This document shows, in pieces, positions 11,139 to 19,615 of a DNA stretch of 64,000 nucleotides. This DNA is from Acidimicrobiales bacterium. GTDB lineage: Bacteria; Actinomycetota; Acidimicrobiia; Acidimicrobiales; Palsa-688. Each line of letters begins with the position of its first letter. Positions within the stretch are counted from its first letter, which is position 1. The stretch lies in contig DASUWA010000001.1 of NCBI GenBank assembly GCA_036378675.1, positions 1-64,000 of the forward strand, given 5' to 3'. Both the position numbers and the translations under genes were made by a program. A model generated the notes under the pieces. The model did not search any database. It was not told where the DNA came from and worked only from the letters and a program-made list of their open reading frames with translations.

Positions 11139-11144
11139 TAGGTT
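11139..11144 (+). promoter_or_regulatory. -10 element TAGGTT for the egtD-egtB fusion
   Basis: TAGGTT ends 7 nt before ATG 11152; no Shine-Dalgarno is present, so the mRNA should be leaderless. Confidence 0.6.
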
Positions 11145-11151
11145 CGCCGCC

Positions 11152-13440
11152 ATGCCGGTGACTCCGTCAACAAGCTCCCCCGCGCTTGCCGTCAGGCTGA
11201 CGCCCGCCGACTTGGAGAAGGCGCTCGCCGACGATGTCCGGCGGGGGCTCAGCGCCCCACCCAGGCGCATCCCGCCGAGGTGGTTGTACGACTCCGTCGG
11301 CTCGCAACTATTCGAGCGGATCACCGATATCCCTGAGTACTACCCGACGCGAGCCGAGCGGGAAATCCTCCAAACCTATGCGGGCGAGATCGCCGAGCGG
11401 TGCGGCGCGGCGACACTGATCGAACTCGGCCCGGGCAGCTCCGACAAGACACACGCGCTGGTCGACGCTCTCATCGAGACCGGCACACTCAGGCGGTACG
11501 TCGGATTCGACGTTTCCGAATCGGCCCTCAAGGAAACCTTGGACGCCCTGAACGAGTCATACCCGACGATTCAGATCAGCGGCGTGGTTGGCGACTTCAA
11601 CCGAGACCTCGACCTGCTCCCCGAAGACGGCCCGCGCCTCGTGGCTCTGATGGGCGGCACGATCGGAAACCTCGACCCGGCGGGACGCTCGGCCTTCCTC
11701 CACGCGGTTGCTGGGAAACTCCAACCCGGCGAAGGCCTGCTGCTCGGCGTGGATCTCGTAAAGGATCCCGCGCGTCTGGTTGCCGCCTACGACGACCCCG
11801 AAGGTGTAACAGCGGATTTCGAGAAGAACGTGCTCTCGGTTCTGAACCGATCCCTCAACGCCGACTTCGACCTCGACGAATTCGAGTACGTCGCGCGATG
11901 GGACGCGGCGAAACACGAAGTGCACATGGCGTTGCGGTCGAAGGATGCTCAACAGGTCCATATCGGTGCGCTGGACTTAACACTCGACCTCGCCGAAGGC
12001 GAGGAGATACACACCGAGAGCAGTTACAAGTTCCTGCGCGAGTCGATTGTCGACGATCTCTCGGCAGCTGGCTTCGTGTCGATGGGATGGTGGACCGACG
12101 CGTGCGCGGACTTCGCGGTCATCCTCGCGCAGCGAACCTCGGTCGGGCGCCGGACGCCGATGCCGACGGCCGCTGCGCCCGCCGTTTCGCCGCCGGCCGC
12201 CGATCTCGACGGGTACCGGGTTATCCGGGCCGTGACGGAGGCGCTCGCCGCGCCGCTGTCACCAGAGGATCAGACCGTCCAGACGATTCCAGATGTCAGC
12301 CCAACCAAGTGGCACCGCGCACATGTGACTTGGTTCTTCGAGCAGTTCGTTCTGATGCCGCACAGGCCCGGCTACGCGCCGGTGGACGATCGCTATCTCT
12401 ACCTGTGGAACTCCTACTACGAAGGCGCCGGCCCACGACATCCTCGAGCGGAACGGGGCAACTTGGGCCGTCCCGGAGTCGGCGAAGTCACCGCCTACCG
12501 CGACACCATCGATGAGGCGATGGCGGACCTGCTCTGTCAAGACCTTCCCGAGCAGGTACTTGCCCTCGTCGAGTTGGGCCTGCACCACGAGCAGCAGCAC
12601 CAGGAACTGTTGCTGATGGACATCAAGCACGTCCTCGGCACCAATCCGCTGCGACCCGCCTACAGATTCACCAGGCCGCCGTCAGGGGCAGCGCCGGGCG
12701 AGGACACCTGGACCGCCCATGAAGGTGGACTGGTCGAGATCGGGGCAGACCTCGGTGAGGGTTTCGGTTTTGACAACGAAAGCCCCCGGCACCGCGCATA
12801 TCTCGAGCCGTTCGAGCTCGCGGACCGGCTGGTAACCGTTGGCGAATGGCTGGCCTTCATCGACGACGGCGGATACCAAAGACCCGAGTTGTGGCTCTCC
12901 GACGGTTGGGCTGCTCTACAGCTTCCCCCCGTCCCACAGGGATCCGGCTTCGAGGCCCGAGCGCCCCTGTACTGGTGGCGTGAAGGGGGGACCTGGTGGA
13001 CCTACACCCTGTACGGCGCCGCCCCAGTCGACCCCGCGCTGCCAGTCACTCACATCAGCTATTACGAAGCCGACGCTTACGCCAGGTGGGCCGGAGCGAG
13101 GCTGCCGACCGAGACTGAGTGGGAAGCGGTCGCGGCGAGCCAACCGGGACCTTCGCAATTGGCTGTCGCCTTGCACCCCGAAAGCGCCGGCCGCGGCCAA
13201 GGCATGCGTCAGTTATACGGAGCGGCGTGGCAGTGGACTTCGAGCGCCTATCTGCCCTATCCGGGCTTCGTACCCGCCCCGGGGTCGGTAGGCGAGTACA
13301 ACGGGAAGTTCATGGTTGGCCAGCAGGTGCTTCGGGGGGGAGCCGCGATAACCCCGCCGGGCCATACTCGGGCCACGTACAGGAACTTCTTCCCGCCGGG
13401 AGCGAAGTGGGCGATGACCGGCGTCCGTCTCGCCAGGTAG
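11152..13440 (+). CDS. Fused EgtD-EgtB: histidine trimethyltransferase plus hercynine sulfoxide synthase
   Basis: The 762-aa protein joins two ergothioneine enzymes. Residues 1 to about 335 are an EgtD-type SAM methyltransferase (SAM loop ELGPGSSDKT near 90, GGTIGN near 168, and the histidine-pocket segment EIHTESSYKF near 285 with the expected E and S). After an Ala/Pro linker, residues about 355-762 are EgtB: a DinB-like domain with HRAH (388-391) and LHHEQQHQ (477-484) iron ligands, then a formylglycine-generating-enzyme-like domain (RLPTETEWE, then VLRGGA and a C-terminal GVRLAR). Together these convert histidine to hercynine and then couple it to a thiol donor. In mycobacteria the two are separate proteins; the same fusion order is known from fungal Egt1. 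No egtA, egtC or egtE is adjacent. Confidence 0.9.
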   Translation: MPVTPSTSSPALAVRLTPADLEKALADDVRRGLSAPPRRIPPRWLYDSVGSQLFERITDIPEYYPTRAEREILQTYAGEIAERCGAATLIELGPGSSDKTHALVDALIETGTLRRYVGFDVSESALKETLDALNESYPTIQISGVVGDFNRDLDLLPEDGPRLVALMGGTIGNLDPAGRSAFLHAVAGKLQPGEGLLLGVDLVKDPARLVAAYDDPEGVTADFEKNVLSVLNRSLNADFDLDEFEYVARWDAAKHEVHMALRSKDAQQVHIGALDLTLDLAEGEEIHTESSYKFLRESIVDDLSAAGFVSMGWWTDACADFAVILAQRTSVGRRTPMPTAAAPAVSPPAADLDGYRVIRAVTEALAAPLSPEDQTVQTIPDVSPTKWHRAHVTWFFEQFVLMPHRPGYAPVDDRYLYLWNSYYEGAGPRHPRAERGNLGRPGVGEVTAYRDTIDEAMADLLCQDLPEQVLALVELGLHHEQQHQELLLMDIKHVLGTNPLRPAYRFTRPPSGAAPGEDTWTAHEGGLVEIGADLGEGFGFDNESPRHRAYLEPFELADRLVTVGEWLAFIDDGGYQRPELWLSDGWAALQLPPVPQGSGFEARAPLYWWREGGTWWTYTLYGAAPVDPALPVTHISYYEADAYARWAGARLPTETEWEAVAASQPGPSQLAVALHPESAGRGQGMRQLYGAAWQWTSSAYLPYPGFVPAPGSVGEYNGKFMVGQQVLRGGAAITPPGHTRATYRNFFPPGAKWAMTGVRLAR

Positions 13441-13486
13441 GCCCGCCAACCCCACCCCTGGCCGTGTAACAGTGGTGAAACGCGCC

Positions 13487-13521
13487 AGGGCCGCCGCCGC
13501 GGGAGGACGGCGACGGCCCCT
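13487..13521. terminator. Probable bidirectional hairpin terminator
   Basis: AGGGCCGCCGCC (13487-13498) pairs with GGCGACGGCCCCT (13509-13521) with one bulge and one mismatch. It lies between the convergent egt fusion and DUF1015 gene; no T-tract follows. Confidence 0.45.
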
Positions 13522-13662
13522 GCAATCCGGGCGGGATGAGGAGGACCCCACCCGAACTGAGTCTGCGCAACGCTGCGCCACAACTATCGCTCGGGAACCC
13601 AAACGTTCACTGAGAGATTACTGAGGATCAGCCAAAAATGGGAAGTGGTTTCCGCCGCTAAC

Positions 13663-14874
13663 TCAGACAATCAGTTCTCTGACGACCATCCCCGTCCTGG
13701 GTTTCGGCCAAAAGAAAGTGGTCTTGGGCGGCATCCGCACGCCGCCCCGGCTGATAGCTGCGATCTGCGCGACAGAGGGCGGCCTCAGGAGGACTGCGAT
13801 GTCGGCCTGGCCGGTTGCGACCGCAGCTGCGGCGTTGTCCCAGCCGTACTGAAAGACCAGCTCTGGCGAGCGGATCGCTGCGATGGCAACGTCGAGGCGG
13901 CTGCTGTCCAGGTCGTGAGTGGCCGCCGCCTGAACCTCTGGGTTCGGGCGAATAAGCCACGCACCTCTACGCGTGAGAACCGCCAGCGCGCCCGCATCGT
14001 CCATCCGGCTCAGGATCGTGCGATCGACTGGTTCGGTCGGTGTCACGTCGAACCATCGACCAAAGAAGTCCTCGACGTTGAAATCCGCCGGCAATCCGGA
14101 CACCAAGCGGTGGATCGCCTGAACGGTCAACTGTTCCTCGGACAGCTCGACGATGAGTCCCATGACGAACGATTCGTCCTCGCCGGCGAGGCCGGCTGAT
14201 TCTCGCTCCGCTCGGTAGTTGAGCGCTGTCTCGAAACGGTGGTGACCATCGGCGATGAGAACCGGCTCCGACTCGACCGTTTTCGTGATCGCTGCGATTC
14301 GCTCCTGGTCGACGATCGGCCAAAGCTCGTGCCGCACGCGATCGTCGTCGGTCGTGTGATCGATCGGATGAGGCGGGGGCTGGAGCAACTCGCTCAGGCC
14401 GACTGCGGGAGACAACCCCCAGATGGGGGACACGTTGGCCCGGGTCGCTCGGAGAAGATCCAGCCGATCGGACTTCGCCTTGGGGGTCGTCTCCTCGTGC
14501 GGCAGTATCCCCGAACCGGGCTTCTCCAGTCCCAGGGCGCCGATCACCCCGACGGTCGACCTCTCGATGCCCGACGGATCCGTGTACGTCATCCGGTAGC
14601 CGTAGAGAGCCGGGGCCGGATCGCGATGGACGATGCCACCGTCACGCCAACCGTCCAGGAGCAGCGCCGCCCGTTCGTAGCGGTCCCCACCGGCTTCTCC
14701 GTCGTCGGACGGCAGTTCGAGACGGACGATGTTGTTTGGGCTTCGCGCCTCCAGGGCGAGACGTTCAGGCTCTGATATGACGTCGTATGGAGGGCATACG
14801 ACGTCGTCGAGAGAGCGGATGTGAGAGTGGGAGTAGCGCAGTCCGCTGAAGGGTTCGAATCGGGGCACGGTCAC
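13663..14874 (-). CDS. DUF1015 family protein, possible SerK-like kinase
   Basis: The 403-aa protein matches the DUF1015 family from its N-terminus (RFEPFSGLRYS, then VCPPYDVIS) through the conserved LIADGHHRFETALNYR block near residue 215. DUF1015 contains archaeal free-serine kinases (SerK) of the ParB-like fold, so a small-molecule kinase role is possible, but the bacterial members are uncharacterised. The GTG at 14874 gives a normal family length, and I see no clear Shine-Dalgarno. The gene is divergent from the HAD phosphatase at 14965 and convergent with the egt fusion. Confidence 0.85.
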   Translation of the reverse strand: MTVPRFEPFSGLRYSHSHIRSLDDVVCPPYDVISEPERLALEARSPNNIVRLELPSDDGEAGGDRYERAALLLDGWRDGGIVHRDPAPALYGYRMTYTDPSGIERSTVGVIGALGLEKPGSGILPHEETTPKAKSDRLDLLRATRANVSPIWGLSPAVGLSELLQPPPHPIDHTTDDDRVRHELWPIVDQERIAAITKTVESEPVLIADGHHRFETALNYRAERESAGLAGEDESFVMGLIVELSEEQLTVQAIHRLVSGLPADFNVEDFFGRWFDVTPTEPVDRTILSRMDDAGALAVLTRRGAWLIRPNPEVQAAATHDLDSSRLDVAIAAIRSPELVFQYGWDNAAAAVATGQADIAVLLRPPSVAQIAAISRGGVRMPPKTTFFWPKPRTGMVVRELIV

Positions 14875-14964
14875 ACTGCGTAGCAGACTTGTGGCTCACC
14901 GCGTAGAGGACGTGTTTTCACTGCGTTAGCCGAGTTGTAGCCGACTCCGTACAAGACTGTCCGA

Positions 14965-15714
14965 ATGCTCTGGGTTCTCGACCTCGACGGAGTCGTTTGG
15001 CTGGCGGGAACACCGATTCCCGGTTCGGCCGGGGCGATCAAGCGTCTTCGGCTCTCCGGCGAGCGGATCGCGTTCGTAACCAATAATTCGACACCGCTGC
15101 TCTCCGAGCACGTAAAGCGGCTGGCTCTCGCCGGAGTAGAGGCCCAACCAGCCGAGGTGGTGTCATCGGCACAAGCGGCCGCGTCGTTGCTCGAGCCCGG
15201 CAGCCGGGCCACTTGTGTTGGAGGGGAAGGCCTCAGGGAGGCCCTGGAGCTCGGGCGAGTCCAGGTGGTGCCGCCGGACGATCAGCCCGATGCGGTAGTG
15301 GTAGGACGAACAATGACTCTCGACTTCAAGCCATTGTCCGACGCAGCTTCCGCGATCAGATCCGGGGCCCGATTCATCGCGACGAATACGGACGCGACTT
15401 TTCCGACGCCGCACGGTCTCGAGCCTGGAGCTGGAGCATTGGTTGCCCTCTTGGAGGTGGCTTCGGGCCAGAAGGCGGAGACCGCGGGAAAGCCGGGAAA
15501 GCCGATGGCCGAGTTGCTGAAGGCCCGGTTCGGGGACGCCGGCCTCGTCGTCGGAGATCGGCCGGATACCGATGGTCTATTCGCGCGTCGACTCGGCGCC
15601 GACTTCGCTCTCGTGCTCAGCGGGGTGACCAGAGCTTCGGATCTCCCCGTCGATCCCGAGCCGGACCTGGTCGAGAAGGACCTGGAGACCGTTGTCCGCT
15701 CTCGGGTGGGTTGA
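14965..15714 (+). CDS. HAD-IIA family phosphatase, NagD-like
   Basis: The 249-aa protein has HAD motif I as DLDGVVW, motif II as VTNNST, the KPGKP region near residue 173 and motif IV VGDRPDTDGLFARRLG. The HAD-IIA subfamily contains NagD and phosphoglycolate/4-nitrophenyl phosphatases. In mycobacteria a homologue heads the same tlyA-nadK-recN run and has been linked to glycerol-3-phosphate dephosphorylation, so that is one candidate substrate. The start ATG has an AAGACT sequence 6 nt upstream, a weak -10. The next gene begins 44 nt downstream and has its own apparent promoter. Confidence 0.88.
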   Translation: MLWVLDLDGVVWLAGTPIPGSAGAIKRLRLSGERIAFVTNNSTPLLSEHVKRLALAGVEAQPAEVVSSAQAAASLLEPGSRATCVGGEGLREALELGRVQVVPPDDQPDAVVVGRTMTLDFKPLSDAASAIRSGARFIATNTDATFPTPHGLEPGAGALVALLEVASGQKAETAGKPGKPMAELLKARFGDAGLVVGDRPDTDGLFARRLGADFALVLSGVTRASDLPVDPEPDLVEKDLETVVRSRVG

Positions 15715-15747
15715 CCGGCGCTCTGGGGGAGCTTCGCGGACTGGCGC

Positions 15748-15753
15748 TACGAT
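15748..15753 (+). promoter_or_regulatory. -10 element TACGAT for the phasin-like/tlyA/nadK/recN run
   Basis: TACGAT ends 5 nt before ATG 15759, giving a leaderless first gene for the operon. Confidence 0.5.
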
Positions 15754-15758
15754 GCGGC

Positions 15759-16208
15759 ATGGCACGCGACGAGAGGTTCAAGAAATACCAAGAGGCTGGG
15801 GCCGACTTTCTCGAGACGGCGCGGGTACGCGCGGAGGAGTTCCTTCGTGAGCTCTCGAAAGCCACGGACTCAACCTCGAAGCAAGGGCGCGACACCATCG
15901 ACGACCTGATGGAGGGGAGCCGCAAGGGAACCGAGCAGTTCATCGCGTCCATCCGCAAGGAGATCACTTCGCAGCTTTCGGCGCTCGGGCTCGCCACCAA
16001 GGATGACCTTGCCGCGCTGGAAAGACGATTGGGTGGCAAGGCTGGGGTACAGAAATCGGCGCCCAGCAAGACTGCGGCCGCCTCGAAAAAGGCGACCAAG
16101 ACCTCGTCCGCGACGAAGAAGGCCGCTTCTCCGGCCGGCAAGGCAACTGCCAAGAAGGCGTCAGCGGGCAAGTCGACGGCGGCGAAGAAGACAACCGGTC
16201 CGAGCTGA
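15759..16208 (+). CDS. Phasin-like helical protein with Lys/Ala-rich tail
   Basis: The 149-aa protein has a helical, coiled-coil N-terminal two-thirds (FLETARVRAEEFLRELSKA onward) and a histone-H1-like tail of Lys, Ala, Ser and Thr after residue 105 (repeated AKKA/ATKK). Actinobacterial homologues next to tlyA are usually annotated as phasin or polyhydroxyalkanoate-regulator-like; the tail suggests nucleic acid or polyanion binding. ATG 15759 is chosen because the promoter lies 5 nt upstream and the long frame before it has no family similarity. The TGA overlaps the apparent CTG start of tlyA. Confidence 0.75.
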   Translation: MARDERFKKYQEAGADFLETARVRAEEFLRELSKATDSTSKQGRDTIDDLMEGSRKGTEQFIASIRKEITSQLSALGLATKDDLAALERRLGGKAGVQKSAPSKTAAASKKATKTSSATKKAASPAGKATAKKASAGKSTAAKKTTGPS

Positions 16209-17032
16209 GCGTCCGCCGGCGCCTGGACACCGAACTGGTCCGCCGGGGACTCGCCCCGAGCCGCACTAGCGCCGTAGAGCTGATCGCTCGCGGGGTAGTT
16301 CTGGTCTCGGGCTCGATCGCCGATCGTCCCTCCCGCCTGGTATCCCCAGCGGAGCCAGTCCTGCTGGCCGAAACGGGACCGCAATACGTAAGCCGCGGGG
16401 GTGACAAGCTCGCTCCAGCCCTAGAACATTTCCGCATCGACGTGAAGGGCGCTCGTGCACTGGACGCGGGAGCGTCAACCGGCGGCTTCACCGATTGCCT
16501 CCTGCAAAAGGGCGCCTCGTCGGTCGTCGCGCTCGACGTCGGCCGCGGCCAACTGCACGAGACCCTTCGTGATAACCCGCGTGTCACCGTCCTCGAGAGG
16601 ACCGATGTCCGACGTGTGTCGCCTGCGTCCCTTGGGGGTCGGTTCGACGTCGTCACGGCCGATCTCTCATTCATCTCCTTGCGAACCGTCGCGGCCGCGC
16701 TCGCAGAACTGGCGCGTCCAGGCGGCGCGTTGATCGTTCTGGTGAAGCCGCAGTTCGAGGTGGGCAGGCGGGAGGCGGCCAAGGGGAAGGGGGTGGTCCG
16801 GGACCCTCATTTGTGGCGCCAATCGGTCGCTGAAGTGATAGCCGCGTTCGACCGAGCAGGAGCGACCATGATGGGGGTCATGGTTTCTCCGCTGCACGGG
16901 GCCGACGGCAACGCCGAATTCCTCGTGCATCTCACCGTAGGGAGTCAGGCCTCCGAGCCGGACACCCATCGCGAGGAACTCATCGACTCGGCCGTCGCAG
17001 CTGCCGAGTCCGGTCTCGAGGCTCGATCCTGA
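16205..17032 (+). CDS. tlyA: TlyA-family rRNA 2'-O-methyltransferase with CTG start
   Basis: TlyA methylates the ribose of cytidines in 16S and 23S rRNA, and its loss gives capreomycin resistance in mycobacteria. The N-terminal S4 RNA-binding domain (residues about 4-65, RRRLDTELVRRGLAPS) is followed by YVSRGGDKL and a Rossmann methyltransferase domain (LDAGASTGGFTDCLLQKGA, then LSFISL and VKPQFEVG). The S4 domain has no ATG, GTG or TTG start: the frame upstream is open but lacks any. CTG 16205 overlaps the previous stop as CTGA and aligns with the first residue of M. tuberculosis TlyA as I recall it. GTG 16442 would delete the S4 domain. The resulting length is 275 aa, normal for the family. 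Confidence 0.85.
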   Translation: MSVRRRLDTELVRRGLAPSRTSAVELIARGVVLVSGSIADRPSRLVSPAEPVLLAETGPQYVSRGGDKLAPALEHFRIDVKGARALDAGASTGGFTDCLLQKGASSVVALDVGRGQLHETLRDNPRVTVLERTDVRRVSPASLGGRFDVVTADLSFISLRTVAAALAELARPGGALIVLVKPQFEVGRREAAKGKGVVRDPHLWRQSVAEVIAAFDRAGATMMGVMVSPLHGADGNAEFLVHLTVGSQASEPDTHREELIDSAVAAAESGLEARS

Positions 17033-17033
17033 C

Positions 17034-17885
17034 GTGGCGTTGATCGGTTTCGTGCCCCATCCACAGCGGGAGGGCGCGACAGAACTCGCCAGTGAAACAT
17101 CCTCATGGTTGAAGCGCCAGGGTCACGAAGCTGTCGTCCTCGACGGTGTCTACGGATCCGATGAACCGGGCGAAGAGTCACCGATCGCGGACAAACTGGA
17201 CCTGGCGGTGAGCCTCGGCGGGGACGGGACGATGCTACGAACCGTCGACCTGGTCAGCCAGGAGGGCGTGCCCGTCCTTGGGGTCAACTTGGGCCATCTC
17301 GGATACTTGACGGCCGTGGAGCCCGAGGACCTAAAGCCCGCACTCAGCAGGTTTCTCGCCGGCGATTATCTCGTTGAGTCGCGAATGACTCTGGACGTCT
17401 CGCTGACCGACGACGGGGAAGGCACAACCAGCGTTCTTCACCGGAGCGCTCTCAACGACCTGGTGATGCAGCGCGTCAGCGGCGGTCATACCGTTCGTGC
17501 TGCAGTCGTGGTGAACGGCACTCCCTTCCTCACCTTTCTTGCCGACTCGATCATCCTCGCCACCCCCACGGGGTCCACTGCGTACAACCTTTCCGCTAGG
17601 GGTCCCATCGCCTCCCCTCGGGCGAGAGTCCAGATCCTCACTCCGGTGGCTCCGCACATGCTTTTCGACCGATCATTGATCCTGGACTCCGACGACGAGG
17701 TGTCGATCGCGCTCGAGGGTGCGTATCCCGCCGATCTGGTCATAGATGGCTGGAAAGCTGCGACCCTCAATCCAGGACAAACTCTGATTTCGCGGAAGGG
17801 CGGACGGGACGCACTGCTGGTCACATTCGGCGAGCGGGACTTCCACGACATCCTCAAGCGCAAGTTCAACCTCGCAACCCCCTGA
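17034..17885 (+). CDS. nadK: NAD kinase
   Basis: The 283-aa enzyme phosphorylates NAD to NADP in the cytoplasm. The diagnostic GGDGTMLR is near residue 63, followed by the NLGHLGYLT motif and the ATPTGSTAYNLSARGPI substrate block. GTG 17034 starts 1 nt after the tlyA stop, and the TGA overlaps the recN ATG (TGATG). The tlyA-nadK-recN order is conserved in actinobacteria and implies one transcript. Confidence 0.95.
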   Translation: MALIGFVPHPQREGATELASETSSWLKRQGHEAVVLDGVYGSDEPGEESPIADKLDLAVSLGGDGTMLRTVDLVSQEGVPVLGVNLGHLGYLTAVEPEDLKPALSRFLAGDYLVESRMTLDVSLTDDGEGTTSVLHRSALNDLVMQRVSGGHTVRAAVVVNGTPFLTFLADSIILATPTGSTAYNLSARGPIASPRARVQILTPVAPHMLFDRSLILDSDDEVSIALEGAYPADLVIDGWKAATLNPGQTLISRKGGRDALLVTFGERDFHDILKRKFNLATP

Positions 17886-19498
17886 TGCTCACCGAGCTTC
17901 GCGTCACCAACCTCGGAGTCATTCAGGACGTAACCGTCGTCCTCCGATCCGGAATGACGGCCCTGACTGGCGAGACCGGAGCCGGCAAGACGCTCCTGGT
18001 CGACGCAATCTCGCTGCTTCTCGGAGGCCCGGCGGACCCAAGCCTGGTCCGCCCCGGCTCAGCCGAGGCTGTCGTCGAGGGTAGGTTCAGCGGCCCGACC
18101 GGGGACGAGACGATCTTGAGAAGGGTCGTCCCGGCAAGCGGGCGCTCCCGGGCCTACATAGATGAGAGGATGGCCAGCGCGGCGCAGCTGGCGGAAGTCG
18201 GCGAATCGCTGGTCGACATGCACGGTCAGCACAGCCACCAGGCCCTCATGGCGACCGCGGCTCAAAGAGCCCTCCTCGATCGATTCGGGGGCATCAGCAC
18301 GCAAGAGGCTGTGTCCGCGCGGCGGGCGTTGCGGCAACTCGCCGAGGCGCGAGAAGCCATTGGCGGCGATCCGAAGGCCCGTGCACGGGAAATCGATCTG
18401 CTCCGGTTCCAGGTCGACGAGCTCGACTCGGCCGGGCTGGAATCCGCAGACGAGGATGAGCGTCTGCGAGATGAAGAAGAGACACTCAGCGCTGCCACGT
18501 CCCTGAGGCAGGCCGCCGAGCAGATCCACGCTTCTCTGACTTCCGAGGACGGGATATGTGACCGGCTGGGATCACTGGCGTCGATCGTCCCGTCAGGCAA
18601 AGCATTGGCTTCGATCCGCGAACGGCTGTCGGCGTCGCTGGTCGAGTTGTCGGATGTCGCCCAAGAAGCCCGACTGGCCGCAGAGTCATTGGAAGATGAC
18701 CCCGATCGGCTCGCGTGGATAGGCGCCCGGCGCAACCTCATCGCGGACCTTCGGCGCAAGTACGGCGACAGCCTGGAGGAGGTCATCGCCTTTCGCGACG
18801 ACGCCCGCAATCGGATCGCTGAGCTCGAATCCCACGATCAGCGGGCATCCGAGCTCGACGGCCAGATTCAGCTCGCCGAGGCGAACTTGGCTGAACAAGA
18901 GCGGCTCGTCCTCGAAAACCGGCTACGGATTGCACCATCATTGTCCGAAGCGGTCGAGGCAAGGTTGCGTGAGCTCGCCATGCCGCGGGCGAAGTTCCTG
19001 GTCGAGGTCGGCCGGGAGCCGCCAGGCGATTCGGTCACGTGGATGTTGGGAGCCAATCCGGGAGAACCGGTGCTTGCGCTGACGAAGGTCGCGTCGGGCG
19101 GCGAACTGGCGCGGACCATGCTCGCCGCTCGATTGGTCGTCGGGACAGGGGGGCCGGGAACCCACACGAACGGCGGCCGTGTCGGTGCGACGACCATTGT
19201 CTTCGACGAGGTCGACGCGGGCATCGGTGGAGAGGCGGCGGTCGCGGTGGGACGGGCGCTGGCGTCGCTTTCGTCCGACTACCAGGTTCTGGTCGTCACC
19301 CACTTACCTCAAGTTGCCGCCTTCGCAGACCAGCATTTGGTCGTGCAGAAACGAACCGAGAAGGACCGCACCGTCGCGTCAGTCGAACAAGTCGAAGGGC
19401 AGAACAGGGTCGTCGAGCTTTCTCGCATGTTGTCGGGAAGCCCGGGCAGCCTGACCGCCAGGCGCCACGCCGAGGAGCTGCTCCGGAACACGAGGTGA
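17885..19498 (+). CDS. recN: DNA repair protein RecN
   Basis: RecN is an SMC-like ATPase that acts early in double-strand-break repair. The 537-aa protein has Walker A GETGAGKTLLVDAIS (residues about 31-45), a central coiled-coil region rich in E, R and A (about 150-350), an ABC signature KVASGGELARTMLA and Walker B IVFDEVDAGIGGEAA near residue 440. A terminal H-loop is in VVTHLPQVAAFAD. The ATG overlaps the nadK stop. A gap of 117 nt separates it from pyrG, which has its own ribosome binding site. Confidence 0.95.
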   Translation: MLTELRVTNLGVIQDVTVVLRSGMTALTGETGAGKTLLVDAISLLLGGPADPSLVRPGSAEAVVEGRFSGPTGDETILRRVVPASGRSRAYIDERMASAAQLAEVGESLVDMHGQHSHQALMATAAQRALLDRFGGISTQEAVSARRALRQLAEAREAIGGDPKARAREIDLLRFQVDELDSAGLESADEDERLRDEEETLSAATSLRQAAEQIHASLTSEDGICDRLGSLASIVPSGKALASIRERLSASLVELSDVAQEARLAAESLEDDPDRLAWIGARRNLIADLRRKYGDSLEEVIAFRDDARNRIAELESHDQRASELDGQIQLAEANLAEQERLVLENRLRIAPSLSEAVEARLRELAMPRAKFLVEVGREPPGDSVTWMLGANPGEPVLALTKVASGGELARTMLAARLVVGTGGPGTHTNGGRVGATTIVFDEVDAGIGGEAAVAVGRALASLSSDYQVLVVTHLPQVAAFADQHLVVQKRTEKDRTVASVEQVEGQNRVVELSRMLSGSPGSLTARRHAEELLRNTR

Positions 19499-19604
19499 TC
19501 CGTCGCGGGGGTGATCACGCATCACCCAGGAGGGGAACCGGCGTGCGGTAGGGTGGGGTGGCCGAGCGGTGTATCCACCCAGAGCCTTCGATTCCGACTC
19601 GAGT

Positions 19605-19610
19605 GGAGGA
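19605..19610 (+). promoter_or_regulatory. Ribosome binding site GGAGGA that fixes the pyrG TTG start
   Basis: GGAGGA ends 5 nt before TTG 19616. Longer in-frame starts from 19511 have no such site and add non-homologous residues. Confidence 0.8.
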
Positions 19611-19615
19611 GCGTT

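Noticed and set aside
16003-16269. An 88-residue Arg/Pro-rich frame over the phasin-like tail
   Set aside because: It is a shifted reading of the Lys/Ala repeat, with no start signal and overlapping two supported genes.
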